A stretch of 64,000 bases of DNA, from positions 310,001-374,000 of the forward strand of contig NZ_NEGK01000001.1 in NCBI RefSeq assembly GCF_002135435.1. Direction: 5' to 3'. A program made the position numbers and the translations under genes. Shown one piece after another: positions 28,620 to 37,728 of this stretch (within the stretch, counting starts at the first letter, position 1; every line of letters begins with the position of its first letter). Under the pieces are notes generated by a model. The model ran no database searches, had not been told where the DNA came from, and saw nothing but the letters and a program-made list of their open reading frames with translations. Origin of the DNA: Acinetobacter sp. ANC 3813 (lineage in GTDB: Bacteria > Pseudomonadota > Gammaproteobacteria > Pseudomonadales > Moraxellaceae).

Positions 28620-29681
28620 CTAAAGAACCCCACGCTCCAACATCATCTGCAAACCACTCTCTTTCTGCATATACCCCAGTCTCTGCTTTTCTACTTTTAC
28701 CTGCTGTTTTAAAGCCGAAGTATCCACATCTATCTTCTTATACAAGTCCTCAATATTCAGTTTGCCTTTCGACTTCTGCACGGTAATTTTGGCGCTTTCA
28801 GACCACACTAGAGCATTAATCAGATCATCTATTTGGTTTTGCAGTTTCTGACATTGCGCATCCAGCGCCATTTTATAAAACTTGATCTGTTCTGCACTTA
28901 AGCCCTTTTGCGAACTGCTTTGACTCGACTCAACCTGCAGCTGTAATTTCAGCAGATAAAATAAATCCTGCTGTTCATAGGCTTCATTGGCACGCTGAAA
29001 TAATTCTGTTTTTTCTAATTTCTTAGTTTCGTCTTGTTCACGGTCTGGGTGAATACTGGCCGCAATTTTTAAATACACCGTTTTTAATGACTGCTCGACT
29101 AGCTTTTCTGCTTGTTTCCGCTTTTCTTGCTGACGTTTCAGTTTGGCCTGTTCACGCGCTTGGCTATACTGCTCCCCGCTGCAATCCTCATGCTCCCATT
29201 CAGCATTTTTCCAATCCACTTCACCATCTTGCATGCTGTCATTTATGCTTGAAGCATCATCAGCTGAATCATTTTTCTTTTTACTTTTCTTATTCTGCGC
29301 ATGTTCTGCCGTTTGCTGATAATACGCATACAGCTCATCCACCTTTTGCAGTTGATTCGAGCTTAATATTTTTGATGAGTGCAGCATTTTGGCTAATGCA
29401 TAAATTTTATCGTCCAGCTGCGCAGCATCCGCTTTGCTGAACTCATAACTGCTTAGGCTACTCCAAAGCTGTTCTAATTGCTTAAATAACACTTCATGCA
29501 GCTCTGCATATACAGGGACAAAGCGCTTGCGGCTATAGCTCTGAATTTCTGATTTTGCATTTTCCCATGCCGCCAATTCCCTTTTCAGCTGTTCAATTTG
29601 ATCAATTAAACGGTTGAGCTTTTTTTCAGGTGTAGAAAGCTCAATATTTGGCTGAACCGTGGTTTTTAAATCAAAAGACAT
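28620..29681 (-). CDS. Protein with internal J-domain (DnaJ-like)
   Basis: 353 residues, highly charged and helical, no signal. A J-domain-like segment with the HPD tripeptide is in KTVYLKIAASIHPDREQDETKKL (read in parts; residues about 200-240), followed by FQRANEAYEQQDLFYLLKL, the usual helix III/IV pattern. Flanked by long coiled coil. The HPD loop suggests it stimulates a DnaK-type chaperone; there is no zinc-finger or client domain of true DnaJ. The ATG at 29681 is preferred over a TTG two codons earlier. Its end is 14 bases from the REP cluster. Confidence 0.7.
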   Translation of the reverse strand: MSFDLKTTVQPNIELSTPEKKLNRLIDQIEQLKRELAAWENAKSEIQSYSRKRFVPVYAELHEVLFKQLEQLWSSLSSYEFSKADAAQLDDKIYALAKMLHSSKILSSNQLQKVDELYAYYQQTAEHAQNKKSKKKNDSADDASSINDSMQDGEVDWKNAEWEHEDCSGEQYSQAREQAKLKRQQEKRKQAEKLVEQSLKTVYLKIAASIHPDREQDETKKLEKTELFQRANEAYEQQDLFYLLKLQLQVESSQSSSQKGLSAEQIKFYKMALDAQCQKLQNQIDDLINALVWSESAKITVQKSKGKLNIEDLYKKIDVDTSALKQQVKVEKQRLGYMQKESGLQMMLERGVL

Positions 29682-29687
29682 GATCAA

Positions 29688-30279
29688 TCAAAATAGAAAA
29701 GAAGCACTATAGCAATTTTGGCAGCACCAAGAAATAACGCAGACAGGCCGATCTAGCCAAGCCACCAGCTGCAACATCTATGCAATCAGTCAGTTGCACA
29801 TTTATGCCTCAATGATGCCCGATAGAAGGATGAAATACTGGCTAAATCATTTGATTACATATGAGAACATAGACATTCAGTGGTTTACTGAAGCAGTTAG
29901 ATGCTCCCTCAACCATAAATACAGCCCATCACAATTATATAAATTTATATTTAATATCAATATTTTAAAAATATATTTTCAAAAAATAGCGACTTTTTAT
30001 CGGTCAACCAATCTTAGCATTTTGTCTAAGCTAAGCATGCTTCGGATTCACTATGGCACATATTGTGCTGTACTTTTCTTATATTCCTAAGCCATAAAAA
30101 CTGTTTAAATCATAACCATTTACCGTTAACAAATCGTAAAAAAATTTGCTTGAGCAATTCTTCAAATCTCGCTTAAGATGAAATCTAATGTACGCTTTTT
30201 GTACATGCCAGAAATCATCTTTGCAACAACCAGATGGCTTTAAACCATCGACAATTAAAGCAAGTGATGAACAAGCAAT
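29688..30279. other. Long spacer upstream of gltI
   Basis: About 590 bases. A plus-strand ORF of 98 codons (29794-30090) lacks a ribosome binding site and family resemblance, and I do not call it. An inverted repeat ATGTAC-N7-GTACAT is at 30188-30206, about 90 bases before gltI. The gltI promoter must lie in the right part. Confidence 0.5.
30188..30206. promoter_or_regulatory. Inverted repeat upstream of the glt operon
   Basis: ATGTAC and GTACAT, six-base perfect arms separated by seven bases, placed where an operator of gltIJKL could sit. No known consensus is claimed. Confidence 0.3.
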
Positions 30280-30296
30280 AAAAAGGAGTTTTGCCA

Positions 30297-31244
30297 ATGA
30301 TCTATAAACGCACCATGACCTCCCTGTTCTGTGCAAGTGCTCTCATGCTCGGTCTAAGTGCCTGCAGCGACAATAAAGCTCCATCTGCGGATAAGCCTGC
30401 GGGCGGCGAAGCAACAGCTTCCGACTCAGGTACTTTAGATAAAATCAAAAAGTCCGGCACCATTGTTTTAGGCTACCGCGACTCATCTATTCCTTTTTCA
30501 TATATTGCAGACAATCCAAATCAGCCAGTCGGCTATGCGCATGACTTGCAGCTTAAAGTTGTAGAAGCGGTCAAAAAGAAACTGGACATGCCAGACTTGA
30601 AAGTCCGTTATAACCTAGTGACCAGCCAAAACCGTATTCCACTGGTCTCTAACGGCACTGTCGATTTAGAGTGCGGTTCAACCACCAACAATAAAGAGCG
30701 CCAGCAGCAAGTGGCTTTCTCTACAGGCTTCTTTGAAGTCGGTTCCCGCCTGCTTACCGCCAAAGACTCTGGGGTAAAAGATTTTGCTGACCTTAAAGGC
30801 AAAAAGTTAGTGACCACTGCGGGGACAACGTCTGAGCGCTATATCCGTCAGCATGAAAAAGAATTAGGTATTGGCGAAGTCATTTCTGCCAAAGACCATG
30901 CAGAATCATTCCTGATGCTGCAAAATGGCCGTGCAGCTGCCTTTATGATGGATGATATTTTGCTGGCGGGTGAAAAATCGAAAGCCAAAGATCCGAATAA
31001 ATGGGAAATTGTCGGTACTGCGCCAATTCATGAAATTTACGGCTGCATGATGCGTAAAGGCGACACTGGCTTTAAACAAGTGGTTGATGATGCGATCAAA
31101 GCGACTTACAGCTCTGGCGATATCAACGCGATGTATAAAACGTGGTTCCAATCTCCAATCCCGCCTAAAAACATTAACCTCAACTTCCCAATGTCAGATC
31201 AGTTGAAAGCGCTGATCAGCAATCCGCATGACCGTGACGAATAA
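30297..31244 (+). CDS. gltI: Glutamate/aspartate ABC transporter substrate-binding lipoprotein
   Basis: Family 3 solute-binding protein of 315 residues delivering glutamate and aspartate to GltJK. Its signal ends LGLSACS, a lipobox, so it is probably membrane-anchored rather than free as in E. coli. Seen: GTIVLGYRDSSIPFSYI, VGYAHDL, IPLVSNGTVDLECGSTTNN and GKKLVTTAGTTSERYI. AAGGAG lies eight bases before the ATG; a TTG two codons earlier is ignored. First gene of gltIJKL. Confidence 0.93.
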   Translation: MIYKRTMTSLFCASALMLGLSACSDNKAPSADKPAGGEATASDSGTLDKIKKSGTIVLGYRDSSIPFSYIADNPNQPVGYAHDLQLKVVEAVKKKLDMPDLKVRYNLVTSQNRIPLVSNGTVDLECGSTTNNKERQQQVAFSTGFFEVGSRLLTAKDSGVKDFADLKGKKLVTTAGTTSERYIRQHEKELGIGEVISAKDHAESFLMLQNGRAAAFMMDDILLAGEKSKAKDPNKWEIVGTAPIHEIYGCMMRKGDTGFKQVVDDAIKATYSSGDINAMYKTWFQSPIPPKNINLNFPMSDQLKALISNPHDRDE

Positions 31245-31314
31245 TCATCCCTAAACATTCAAAATACGCTTAAGCCAAAAGGATTTTGGCTTAAGCTAAA
31301 TAAAGGGAGTTCCT

Positions 31315-32058
31315 ATGAATTATAGCTGGAATTGGGGTGTGCTCTTCCAATCCACAGGTGTGGGAGATTCCACTTACCTTGGCTGGATTTTAATTGGCTT
31401 AGGCTGGCTGTTTGTCATCGCGCTGGTGGCTTGGAGCATTGCTATGGTGCTCGGCAGCATTTTGGGCATTATGCGCACCTTGCCTAGCCCAGTTGCCCGC
31501 GGCATTGGTACAGCCTATGTGACCATTTTCCGAAATGTGCCTTTATTGATTCAATTGTTTATCTGGTTCTATGTCGTTCCCAATTTTCTGCCAGCGCCAA
31601 TTAAAAACTGGTGGATGAATGACTTAGGCGCCAATACCACGGCTCTTATTTCTGCCAGTGTCGGTTTAGGCCTATTTACCGCGGCACGTGTTTGCGAACA
31701 GGTGCGTACTGGTATTGAAGCGCTGCCTTTAGGACAAACCAATGCAGGCTACGCCATGGGTTTCAGTACAGCGCAGCTGTACCGCTATGTAATTTTACCG
31801 CAGTCCTTCCGTACCATTTTGCCGCCTTTAAGCTCCGAGCTGACCAACTGTGTCAAAAACACGTCTATTGCTTCTTTGGTGGGGGTTGCGGAAATTATTT
31901 CTCAGATGAAAACCATCAGTGAATACACGCAAAATACCATCGAAATTTATACCTACGTCACCATTATTTTCATGGTCATTAATGTTTGCCTGATTGGCTT
32001 TATGACTTATCTGGAAAAGCGCCTGCGTGTTCCAGGCTTAATTGCAGGAGATAAATAA
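31315..32058 (+). CDS. gltJ: Glutamate/aspartate ABC transporter permease GltJ
   Basis: Inner-membrane permease of the HisM/GltJ family, 247 residues. The start MNYSWNWGVLFQ and the EAA loop EALPLGQTNAGYAMGFSTAQ match GltJ. AAGGGAG precedes the ATG. Its stop overlaps the gltK ATG by one base (TAATG). Confidence 0.94.
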   Translation: MNYSWNWGVLFQSTGVGDSTYLGWILIGLGWLFVIALVAWSIAMVLGSILGIMRTLPSPVARGIGTAYVTIFRNVPLLIQLFIWFYVVPNFLPAPIKNWWMNDLGANTTALISASVGLGLFTAARVCEQVRTGIEALPLGQTNAGYAMGFSTAQLYRYVILPQSFRTILPPLSSELTNCVKNTSIASLVGVAEIISQMKTISEYTQNTIEIYTYVTIIFMVINVCLIGFMTYLEKRLRVPGLIAGDK

Positions 32059-32741
32059 TGGATTGGCTGACTTCATTTATTCAAGACTTGCAACAGTCTG
32101 GCCCTGCACTTTGGCATGGCATGAGCATCACCTTAAAAGTGGTGATTGCTGCTACCATTGGCGGTGTTTTCATTGGCACACTGCTGGCGCTGATGCGTTT
32201 GTCGTCCATTAAAGCCCTCAATATTTTTGCCAAAGGCTATGTGAACTTATTCCGTTCTATTCCTTTGCTGCTGGTGCTGATGTGGTTCTACTTTGCTGTG
32301 CCCTTTATTTATACGGGTATAACAGGCAATTATCTGACCATTGATACTGCACTGGTTTCCAGTATTGTGGCCTTTATGCTGTTTGAAGCGGCTTATTTCT
32401 CTGAAATTGTCCGTGCGGGTATCCAGTCTATTCCCAAAGGTCAAACCTCTGCCGCCTATGCGCTAGGTATGAGCTACAGTCAGTCTATGCGCTTGATTAT
32501 TTTGCCACAGGCTTTTCGCAAAATGACGCCTTTGCTGCTGCAGCAAACCATTATCCTGTTTCAGGATTCCACCATGGTTTATGCCATTGGCCTTTTGGAC
32601 TTTTTCCGAACCAACTACGTCCGCGGCGACTTAATGTCTCTCTTGACGCAATACATTCTTTTCGCAGGTTTGGTGTACTTCACTATTAGTATGATCGCAA
32701 CGTATGCAGTTAAAAAATTACAACGGAGGTTAAGTGTATGA
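32058..32741 (+). CDS. gltK: Glutamate/aspartate ABC transporter permease GltK
   Basis: Second permease of the heterodimer, 227 residues, five predicted helices. EAA motif IPKGQTSAAYALGMSYSQ contacts the ATPase. The gene overlaps gltJ by one base and gltL by four (ATGA), typical translational coupling. Confidence 0.94.
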   Translation: MDWLTSFIQDLQQSGPALWHGMSITLKVVIAATIGGVFIGTLLALMRLSSIKALNIFAKGYVNLFRSIPLLLVLMWFYFAVPFIYTGITGNYLTIDTALVSSIVAFMLFEAAYFSEIVRAGIQSIPKGQTSAAYALGMSYSQSMRLIILPQAFRKMTPLLLQQTIILFQDSTMVYAIGLLDFFRTNYVRGDLMSLLTQYILFAGLVYFTISMIATYAVKKLQRRLSV

Positions 32742-33481
32742 CAGATCAAAAAACGATGATTGACCTCCAAAATGTCAGTAAATGGTATAAAGATTTTCAG
32801 GTACTCACTGATTGCACCACGCAAATTAAGCAAGGTGAAGTTGTGGTGGTCTGCGGGCCATCAGGTTCTGGAAAATCAACTTTAATCAAAACTGTAAACG
32901 GATTAGAGCCTTTTCAGTCAGGTCAAATCTTGGTTGATGGCATTTCTATTAATGACCCCAAAACCGACCTCAATAAACTGCGCAGCCGTGTAGGTATGGT
33001 ATTCCAGCATTTTGAGCTGTTTCCGCATTTGTCTATCACTGAAAACTTGACCATTGCACAGGTAAAAGTTTTAGGCCGCTCAGAAGAGGAAGCGAAGAAA
33101 AAAGGCTTGGCATATTTAGATCGAGTGGGTCTAAGCGCGCAAGCTGGCAAGTTCCCAGCCCAGCTGTCTGGCGGTCAGCAGCAGCGTGTTGCGATTGCCC
33201 GCGCGCTGAGCATGGACCCCATTGCCATGCTGTTTGATGAGCCAACCTCTGCGCTAGATCCAGAAATGATTAATGAAGTGCTTGATGTTATGGTCGGCTT
33301 AGCCAAAGAAGGCATGACCATGATGTGTGTAACGCATGAAATGGGCTTTGCACGCCAAGTGGCTAACCGTGTCATTTTTATGGATCAGGGAAAAATTGTT
33401 GAAGACTGCACCAAAGATGAATTCTTTAACACACCGCGTGGCGAACGCGCACAGCAGTTCCTCAATAAAATTTTGCATTAA
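32738..33481 (+). CDS. gltL: Glutamate/aspartate ABC transporter ATPase GltL
   Basis: ATP-binding subunit, 247 residues. Walker A GPSGSGKST, Q-loop VFQHFELFPHL, signature LSGGQQQR, Walker B AMLFDEPTSALDP and switch His VTHEMGFA are all intact. Last gene of the operon, followed by a terminator. Confidence 0.95.
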   Translation: MTDQKTMIDLQNVSKWYKDFQVLTDCTTQIKQGEVVVVCGPSGSGKSTLIKTVNGLEPFQSGQILVDGISINDPKTDLNKLRSRVGMVFQHFELFPHLSITENLTIAQVKVLGRSEEEAKKKGLAYLDRVGLSAQAGKFPAQLSGGQQQRVAIARALSMDPIAMLFDEPTSALDPEMINEVLDVMVGLAKEGMTMMCVTHEMGFARQVANRVIFMDQGKIVEDCTKDEFFNTPRGERAQQFLNKILH

Positions 33482-33535
33482 TCCTGCATCTTTTAGTCAG
33501 CAAAGTGTTTATCCACTTCACTGACCATTCGATGT

Positions 33536-33570
33536 TTAAAAAAGCAGATCACTTGACCTGCTTTTTTCAT
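33536..33570 (+). terminator. Terminator of gltIJKL
   Basis: AAAAAGCAG and CTGCTTTTTT flank a ten-base loop (33541-33567), giving a stem bounded by A and T runs; the T-run also works for the opposing carbonic anhydrase remnant. Confidence 0.7.
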
Positions 33571-33576
33571 TATTCT

Positions 33577-34334
33577 TTAGTGTAAAACCAAACGTGCGTT
33601 TTGCGGCTGCACTGGACGACTGTTGCCATGCTGAAACATCTGACTGAATATTTGCAGCTGCGCCTTTGACGCCTGCTGTATATCTTTCAGCACAATCCAG
33701 CGCACGCCTTCTGTACACGGCGGTGTGGTTAAAGACCCATTAAAGCGGTAATACTCTAGCTGCTTAGGCAGCAGCGAGGCTGCTTAGGCAGCAGCGAGGC
33801 TGCTTGGAACGTGACTTTCTTTTTCGTTGCCTGCGGCAATGCAGCCAATTTTTGCAATGTTTTTAATGCCTGATTTTCACTGCCTTCTTCGTACATCAGC
33901 GCGACAACTGCCAGTTCTCCTGCCGCATTGACATGCACCAAATGCAGCTCCATAGGATACTGTTTGCCTAACAAAGTATTTTCGCTCGGCGTATGAATAT
34001 GAAACTGTTTCAGCTGAAATGGCTGACCATCTAATAGGACAAATGCGCCCTCCATAACATTCAGCTGCAGCGTATGTTCATTTTGAATGATTTGCTGCAC
34101 CTCTGCCTCATAACTGAACTCTAGCGGTGTTAAAGCGGCATTGACTGTTTCTGAAATATTAATAGGCGACTGATTCTGCCCTTCACAAGCCGCATATTGA
34201 GCATCTAAATTGGCCCAATGTGCAGGTGCTGTCGATCCGGTATAGCTCCAAGCTGATCCAATACTATCCGCTGCATTTACCTGTGCTGCCGCAGCCGCCA
34301 AAAATACGGCCATAGCCGTCATGCTCTTATACAA
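33577..34334 (-). pseudogene. Alpha-class carbonic anhydrase, frameshifted by a 20-bp tandem duplication
   Basis: Periplasmic enzyme for CO2 hydration. Signal peptide residues 1-21 (ending VNA). Zinc ligands are seen as FHIHTPSEN (His112, His114) and ELHLVHVN (His131). The original frame breaks after LLPKQ (residue 185) because a 20-bp unit is duplicated (33760-33799), adding seven wrong residues and a stop at 33756 (192 residues). Removing one unit restores 245 residues including SLTTPPCTEGVRW, which carries the active-site Thr and the disulfide partner of Cys50, and a natural end at 33577. The truncated protein is probably inactive. Everything else is intact, so the event is recent or an artefact. 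Confidence 0.9.
33760..33799. repeat. 20-bp tandem duplication inside the carbonic anhydrase gene
   Basis: CTGCTTAGGCAGCAGCGAGG occurs twice head to tail. CTGCTT follows once more at 33800, so the ancestral gene had CTGCTT twice 20 bases apart, the classic substrate for slippage. The unit itself contains a CTGC-TTAG-GCAG hairpin. Confidence 0.97.
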
Positions 34335-34820
34335 TTTAAAGCCCTCATCTTTAATCTATTTTAATGCCGCAACAGATTGAAAGAGCTGCTGCTAAATTTC
34401 AAAACTAAAGCTGCCAATGCTGTAAGGGTTTGTATCTGAAAATAAGGATCAGCTGCACATAAACGTCAACTGTGCTTTTCGAGTGCAATTTCTTCGAAAT
34501 TCTTCCAAGGCTGATTTATCTTTTTTTAAATTACAGCCCTTTTCTAAATTGGAAACATTTGTGCACCCCGACAAAACACCTAAATAAAGTTGATAGATTA
34601 ATAAACATTAAGCATTGATATTTAATAAATTTATATAAATATTTCATATTTAAATTTGCACCAAAATAATTCGATATTTGCTTTTTTGCTTTATATCGAG
34701 TCTTTTTTCTATTTGTTCCAAATCAATCAAAATTTCCCTTAATCCCCCCTCTGTTAGAAAAAATCTGTATAGATATACTTGGCTTCTTTTGTGACACTAC
34801 GCACTACTTTAGGACTCACA
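34335..34820. other. Divergent spacer between carbonic anhydrase and amtB
   Basis: About 485 very AT-rich bases with promoters presumed on both strands. I looked for a sigma-54 box (GG-N10-GC) before amtB, as expected for nitrogen control, and found no convincing one. No ORF or RNA recognised. Confidence 0.4.
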
Positions 34821-36008
34821 ATGCAAAATATTGATTTACTTTTTCTCCTCCTTGGTGCAGTTCTAGTGCTCGCGATGCATGCCGGCTTTGCTTTTCTTGA
34901 GCTGGGTACTGTGCGCCATAAAAACCAAGTGAATGCTTTAAGCAAAATTTTAACGGACTTTTCTATTTCAGCGATTGCCTACTTTTTCGTGGGTTATTAC
35001 ATCTCCTATGGTCAGCACTTTTTCCATATTGGCCCGACACTCGCAGCAGATCACGGCTACAATTTAATGCGCTGTTTTTTCCTGCTGACTTTTGCAGCAG
35101 CCATTCCCGCCATTATTTCTGGCGGGATTGCAGAACGCGCCAAAATGCGTTCTCAGGCCATCGCAACCCTATTGCTGGTCGCTTTGATCTATCCTCTGTT
35201 TGAGGGCATGATTTGGAATGGCAACTATGGCTTGCAAGGCTGGCTAGAGCGTACTTTTGGCGCAAGCTTCCATGACTTTGCAGGTTCGGTGGTGGTGCAT
35301 GCTATGGGCGGCTGGATTGCATTGGCGGCTGTACTGCTGCTTGGCCCGCGCTATGGACGCTATAAAAAAGATGGCCGCATCAGCGCGCATCCACCATCCT
35401 CTATTCCTTTTCTTGCACTCGGTTCATGGATCTTAATTGTCGGCTGGTTTGGCTTTAACGTGATGAGCGCACAGCGTCTAGATGCCATTTCAGGCTTAGT
35501 GGCCATCAACTCTTTAATGGCAATGGTGGGCGGTACGCTCGCTGCCAATATGGTCGGCAAAAATGACCCAGGCTTCTTGCACAATGGCCCCTTAGCAGGA
35601 TTGGTCGCAATCTGCGCAGGCTCTGATATTGTTCACCCTGTAGGCGCATTGGTGATTGGCATGTCGGCTGGAGTTATCTTTGTTAAACTCTTTACCTATA
35701 CGCAAAACAAATTAAAAATTGATGATGTACTCGGGGTTTGGCCTTTGCACGGCGTATGCGGCGCTTTTGGCGGTATTGCAGTGGGTATATTCGGGCAGCA
35801 GTGGCTGGGCGGTTTAGGCGGTGTATCTTTTATATCGCAATGCATTGGCACAATTTTAGCGATTGCGATTGCTATGGGCGGCGGATTTGCGGTGTACGGC
35901 ATCTTAAAAGCCACGATGGGTATTCGCCTTAGCCAAGAGGAAGAATTCCGCGGCGCAGATTTGTCCATTCACCGCATTACTGCAAACTCTGAAGATAATA
36001 TTTTCTAA
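34821..36008 (+). CDS. amtB: Ammonium transporter (Amt/MEP)
   Basis: Ammonium channel of 395 residues with about eleven helices. The pore twin histidines are in FAGSVVVHAMGG (about residue 168) and WPLHGVCGAFGG (about 310). The ammonium binding site pattern AGFAFLE is at the start. There is no cleaved signal as in E. coli AmtB, and no glnK gene is adjacent, which is unusual since glnK-amtB is the common pair. AGGA precedes the ATG. Confidence 0.9.
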   Translation: MQNIDLLFLLLGAVLVLAMHAGFAFLELGTVRHKNQVNALSKILTDFSISAIAYFFVGYYISYGQHFFHIGPTLAADHGYNLMRCFFLLTFAAAIPAIISGGIAERAKMRSQAIATLLLVALIYPLFEGMIWNGNYGLQGWLERTFGASFHDFAGSVVVHAMGGWIALAAVLLLGPRYGRYKKDGRISAHPPSSIPFLALGSWILIVGWFGFNVMSAQRLDAISGLVAINSLMAMVGGTLAANMVGKNDPGFLHNGPLAGLVAICAGSDIVHPVGALVIGMSAGVIFVKLFTYTQNKLKIDDVLGVWPLHGVCGAFGGIAVGIFGQQWLGGLGGVSFISQCIGTILAIAIAMGGGFAVYGILKATMGIRLSQEEEFRGADLSIHRITANSEDNIF

Positions 36009-36037
36009 GCACAGCGCGTCTATAAATCAACATAAAG

Positions 36038-36068
36038 AATGCGGTCAAAATGACCGCTTTCTTGTTTT
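36038..36068. terminator. Terminator between amtB and the HAD gene
   Basis: GCGGTCA and TGACCGC around AAA, followed by TTTCTTGTTTT; convergent genes share it. Confidence 0.75.
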
Positions 36069-36084
36069 AAAACTGAACTCAAAA

Positions 36085-36780
36085 CTAGCGCTGTAAATAA
36101 TCCCAGATTTGATCCAGCCGCTGAATTCGGTTTGAAATCATCAGCTGATCAGTATGTGCATGAAAGCCTTCCAGCAATACAGCTTGCATGCCAGCGCCCA
36201 AAGCACCCTGCACATCATTTACTGGATGATCACCAATAAATAAGCAGTGCTCTGGCGCAATTCCAAGTTTTGCACTGGTTTGCAGGAAAATCTCAGGTTT
36301 AGGCTTACTTAAGCCTGCCTGCTCTGAACTGACAATTTCATCAAAGAAATGACTGAAACCTAAACCTTTTAAAATATTTAAACGTGTAGCATGACCGCCA
36401 TTGGAAATAACCGCCAATTTATAATCACGATCTTTTAAACCTTGCAGCAACTGCTCTGCGCCCTGCATAGCGACTGCATGCGGGCCAAAATGGCTAAACC
36501 AAAATTCACTTAAATCTTCTAATTCTGGGGTGGAATTCCAATGCAGTTCCCGCTGCAAAGCATAGCCAACTGATGCACCTATACTGGCATGCGTCAGCAG
36601 TTCTTTTTGAGGATAGCCGCCATTGTCTATACGGTGAATAATGCTTTGAATTTTAGCTAGATCGACATGCTGCAAACGCGCAGCATAATACGCTGCAAGA
36701 AACTGGCTATAGGCGGCAATACTCTGCCCACGGTGGGTTAAGGTATTGTCCAGATCAAATAATACAGCCTGTATGCGCAT
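36085..36780 (-). CDS. HAD-superfamily hydrolase
   Basis: 231-residue phosphatase-like protein. Motif I FDLDNTLT (Asp nucleophile, residues 9-12), motif II VISNGG, the conserved Lys in LSKPKPEIF and motif IV LFIGDHPVNDVQGA are all present, with a helical cap between motifs I and II. Similar to YjjG/N-acylneuraminate-9-phosphatase and other small phosphoester hydrolases; substrate unknown. Single gene, convergent with amtB. Confidence 0.88.
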   Translation of the reverse strand: MRIQAVLFDLDNTLTHRGQSIAAYSQFLAAYYAARLQHVDLAKIQSIIHRIDNGGYPQKELLTHASIGASVGYALQRELHWNSTPELEDLSEFWFSHFGPHAVAMQGAEQLLQGLKDRDYKLAVISNGGHATRLNILKGLGFSHFFDEIVSSEQAGLSKPKPEIFLQTSAKLGIAPEHCLFIGDHPVNDVQGALGAGMQAVLLEGFHAHTDQLMISNRIQRLDQIWDYLQR

Positions 36781-36955
36781 ATATATCCAATTTATTCAGC
36801 ATGTTTTCACTCACTTTAGCATATTCATCTTCTCTGCTATTTCAGCATCTTTGATATGCATAGCAAGCATTTGAAAATAGCCATTTTTAACTTTTTTAAG
36901 CCATCTTTAAGCTGAATTTGCTGCAATAAGGCATTCTTAAAATACGCTACCCTTC

Positions 36956-37681
36956 ATGAACGACTTACAGCGCTTTACTTTTATTCAATCCATTTTTTTG
37001 CTGTTTACGGCTGCAGTGCTGTGGGTATTTTTTCCTGTAGGCGGTGCGCTGGATTTAAGCCTGATTGAACCTTGGATGAATGAAACAGGAAATTTCCCGC
37101 TGCGCTATGACTGGGCATTGGCTGTACTGAATCATAGCTGGGTTAAAACCCTGCTGATTGCAGCCTATATGTTGATTCTTTTGCAATGGCTGGCCACTTT
37201 TAAAATTGACCGAATGAAAGCACAGCGTTTTGAATTGGGCTATTTTTTTGCCGCCGCCATGCTTTGCACCATCATTGTGGGTATTTTAAAATCACAATCT
37301 GCGCATGCCTGCCCTTGGAATATGACTCTACCTGCTCCGCATGGCTTCCTCTGGGAATTCAAAGCTGAACATGGGCACTGCTTTCCGGGCGGCCATGCCT
37401 CTACAGGCTTTGCTTTTATGACAGGGTATTTTGCTTACCGGCTTTCGCAGCCCAAACGCGCATACTTCTTTTTATGTACAGGCTTTATTTTAGGATTTGC
37501 CATGGGCTGGGCGCAAATGATGCGCGGCGCGCACTTCCTCAGTCATAATTTATGGACAGCTTGGGTCGTGTGGTGCATCAATGTTGTGGTCTATGCGCTT
37601 TGCTATAAACGCATTAGCGCACAGAAAACCAATCGAGTGCCTAGCGCCAATGTTGAAACATCCATCTTGCCGCAAGTTTAA
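36956..37681 (+). CDS. PAP2-family membrane phosphatase next to pmrCAB
   Basis: 241-residue membrane phosphatase. Motifs: KSQSAHACPWN (motif 1, with Lys but Ser/Asn for the usual Arg), CFPGGHAS (motif 2) and MRGAHFLSHNLW (motif 3). This GGH and HFLSH form is that of the PAP2 subgroup found beside eptA-type genes in other gammaproteobacteria. A role in lipid A or undecaprenyl phosphate metabolism is plausible, because pmrCAB converges on it, 47 bases from its stop. Confidence 0.82.
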   Translation: MNDLQRFTFIQSIFLLFTAAVLWVFFPVGGALDLSLIEPWMNETGNFPLRYDWALAVLNHSWVKTLLIAAYMLILLQWLATFKIDRMKAQRFELGYFFAAAMLCTIIVGILKSQSAHACPWNMTLPAPHGFLWEFKAEHGHCFPGGHASTGFAFMTGYFAYRLSQPKRAYFFLCTGFILGFAMGWAQMMRGAHFLSHNLWTAWVVWCINVVVYALCYKRISAQKTNRVPSANVETSILPQV

Positions 37682-37728
37682 CTCAGCCTGTGCTCGCGGC
37701 GAGAAAATTAAAATATACAGCTTAAGAA

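Noticed and set aside
29794..30090. 98-codon plus-strand ORF in the spacer before gltI
   Set aside because: No ribosome binding site, no resemblance to any family, and the stretch is more AT-rich than local genes.
33536..33718. Separate 60-codon minus-strand ORF next to the carbonic anhydrase
   Set aside because: It is an off-frame reading of the carbonic anhydrase C-terminal part.
34335..34820. Sigma-54 promoter for amtB
   Set aside because: No GG-N10-GC pair in good context was found by eye.
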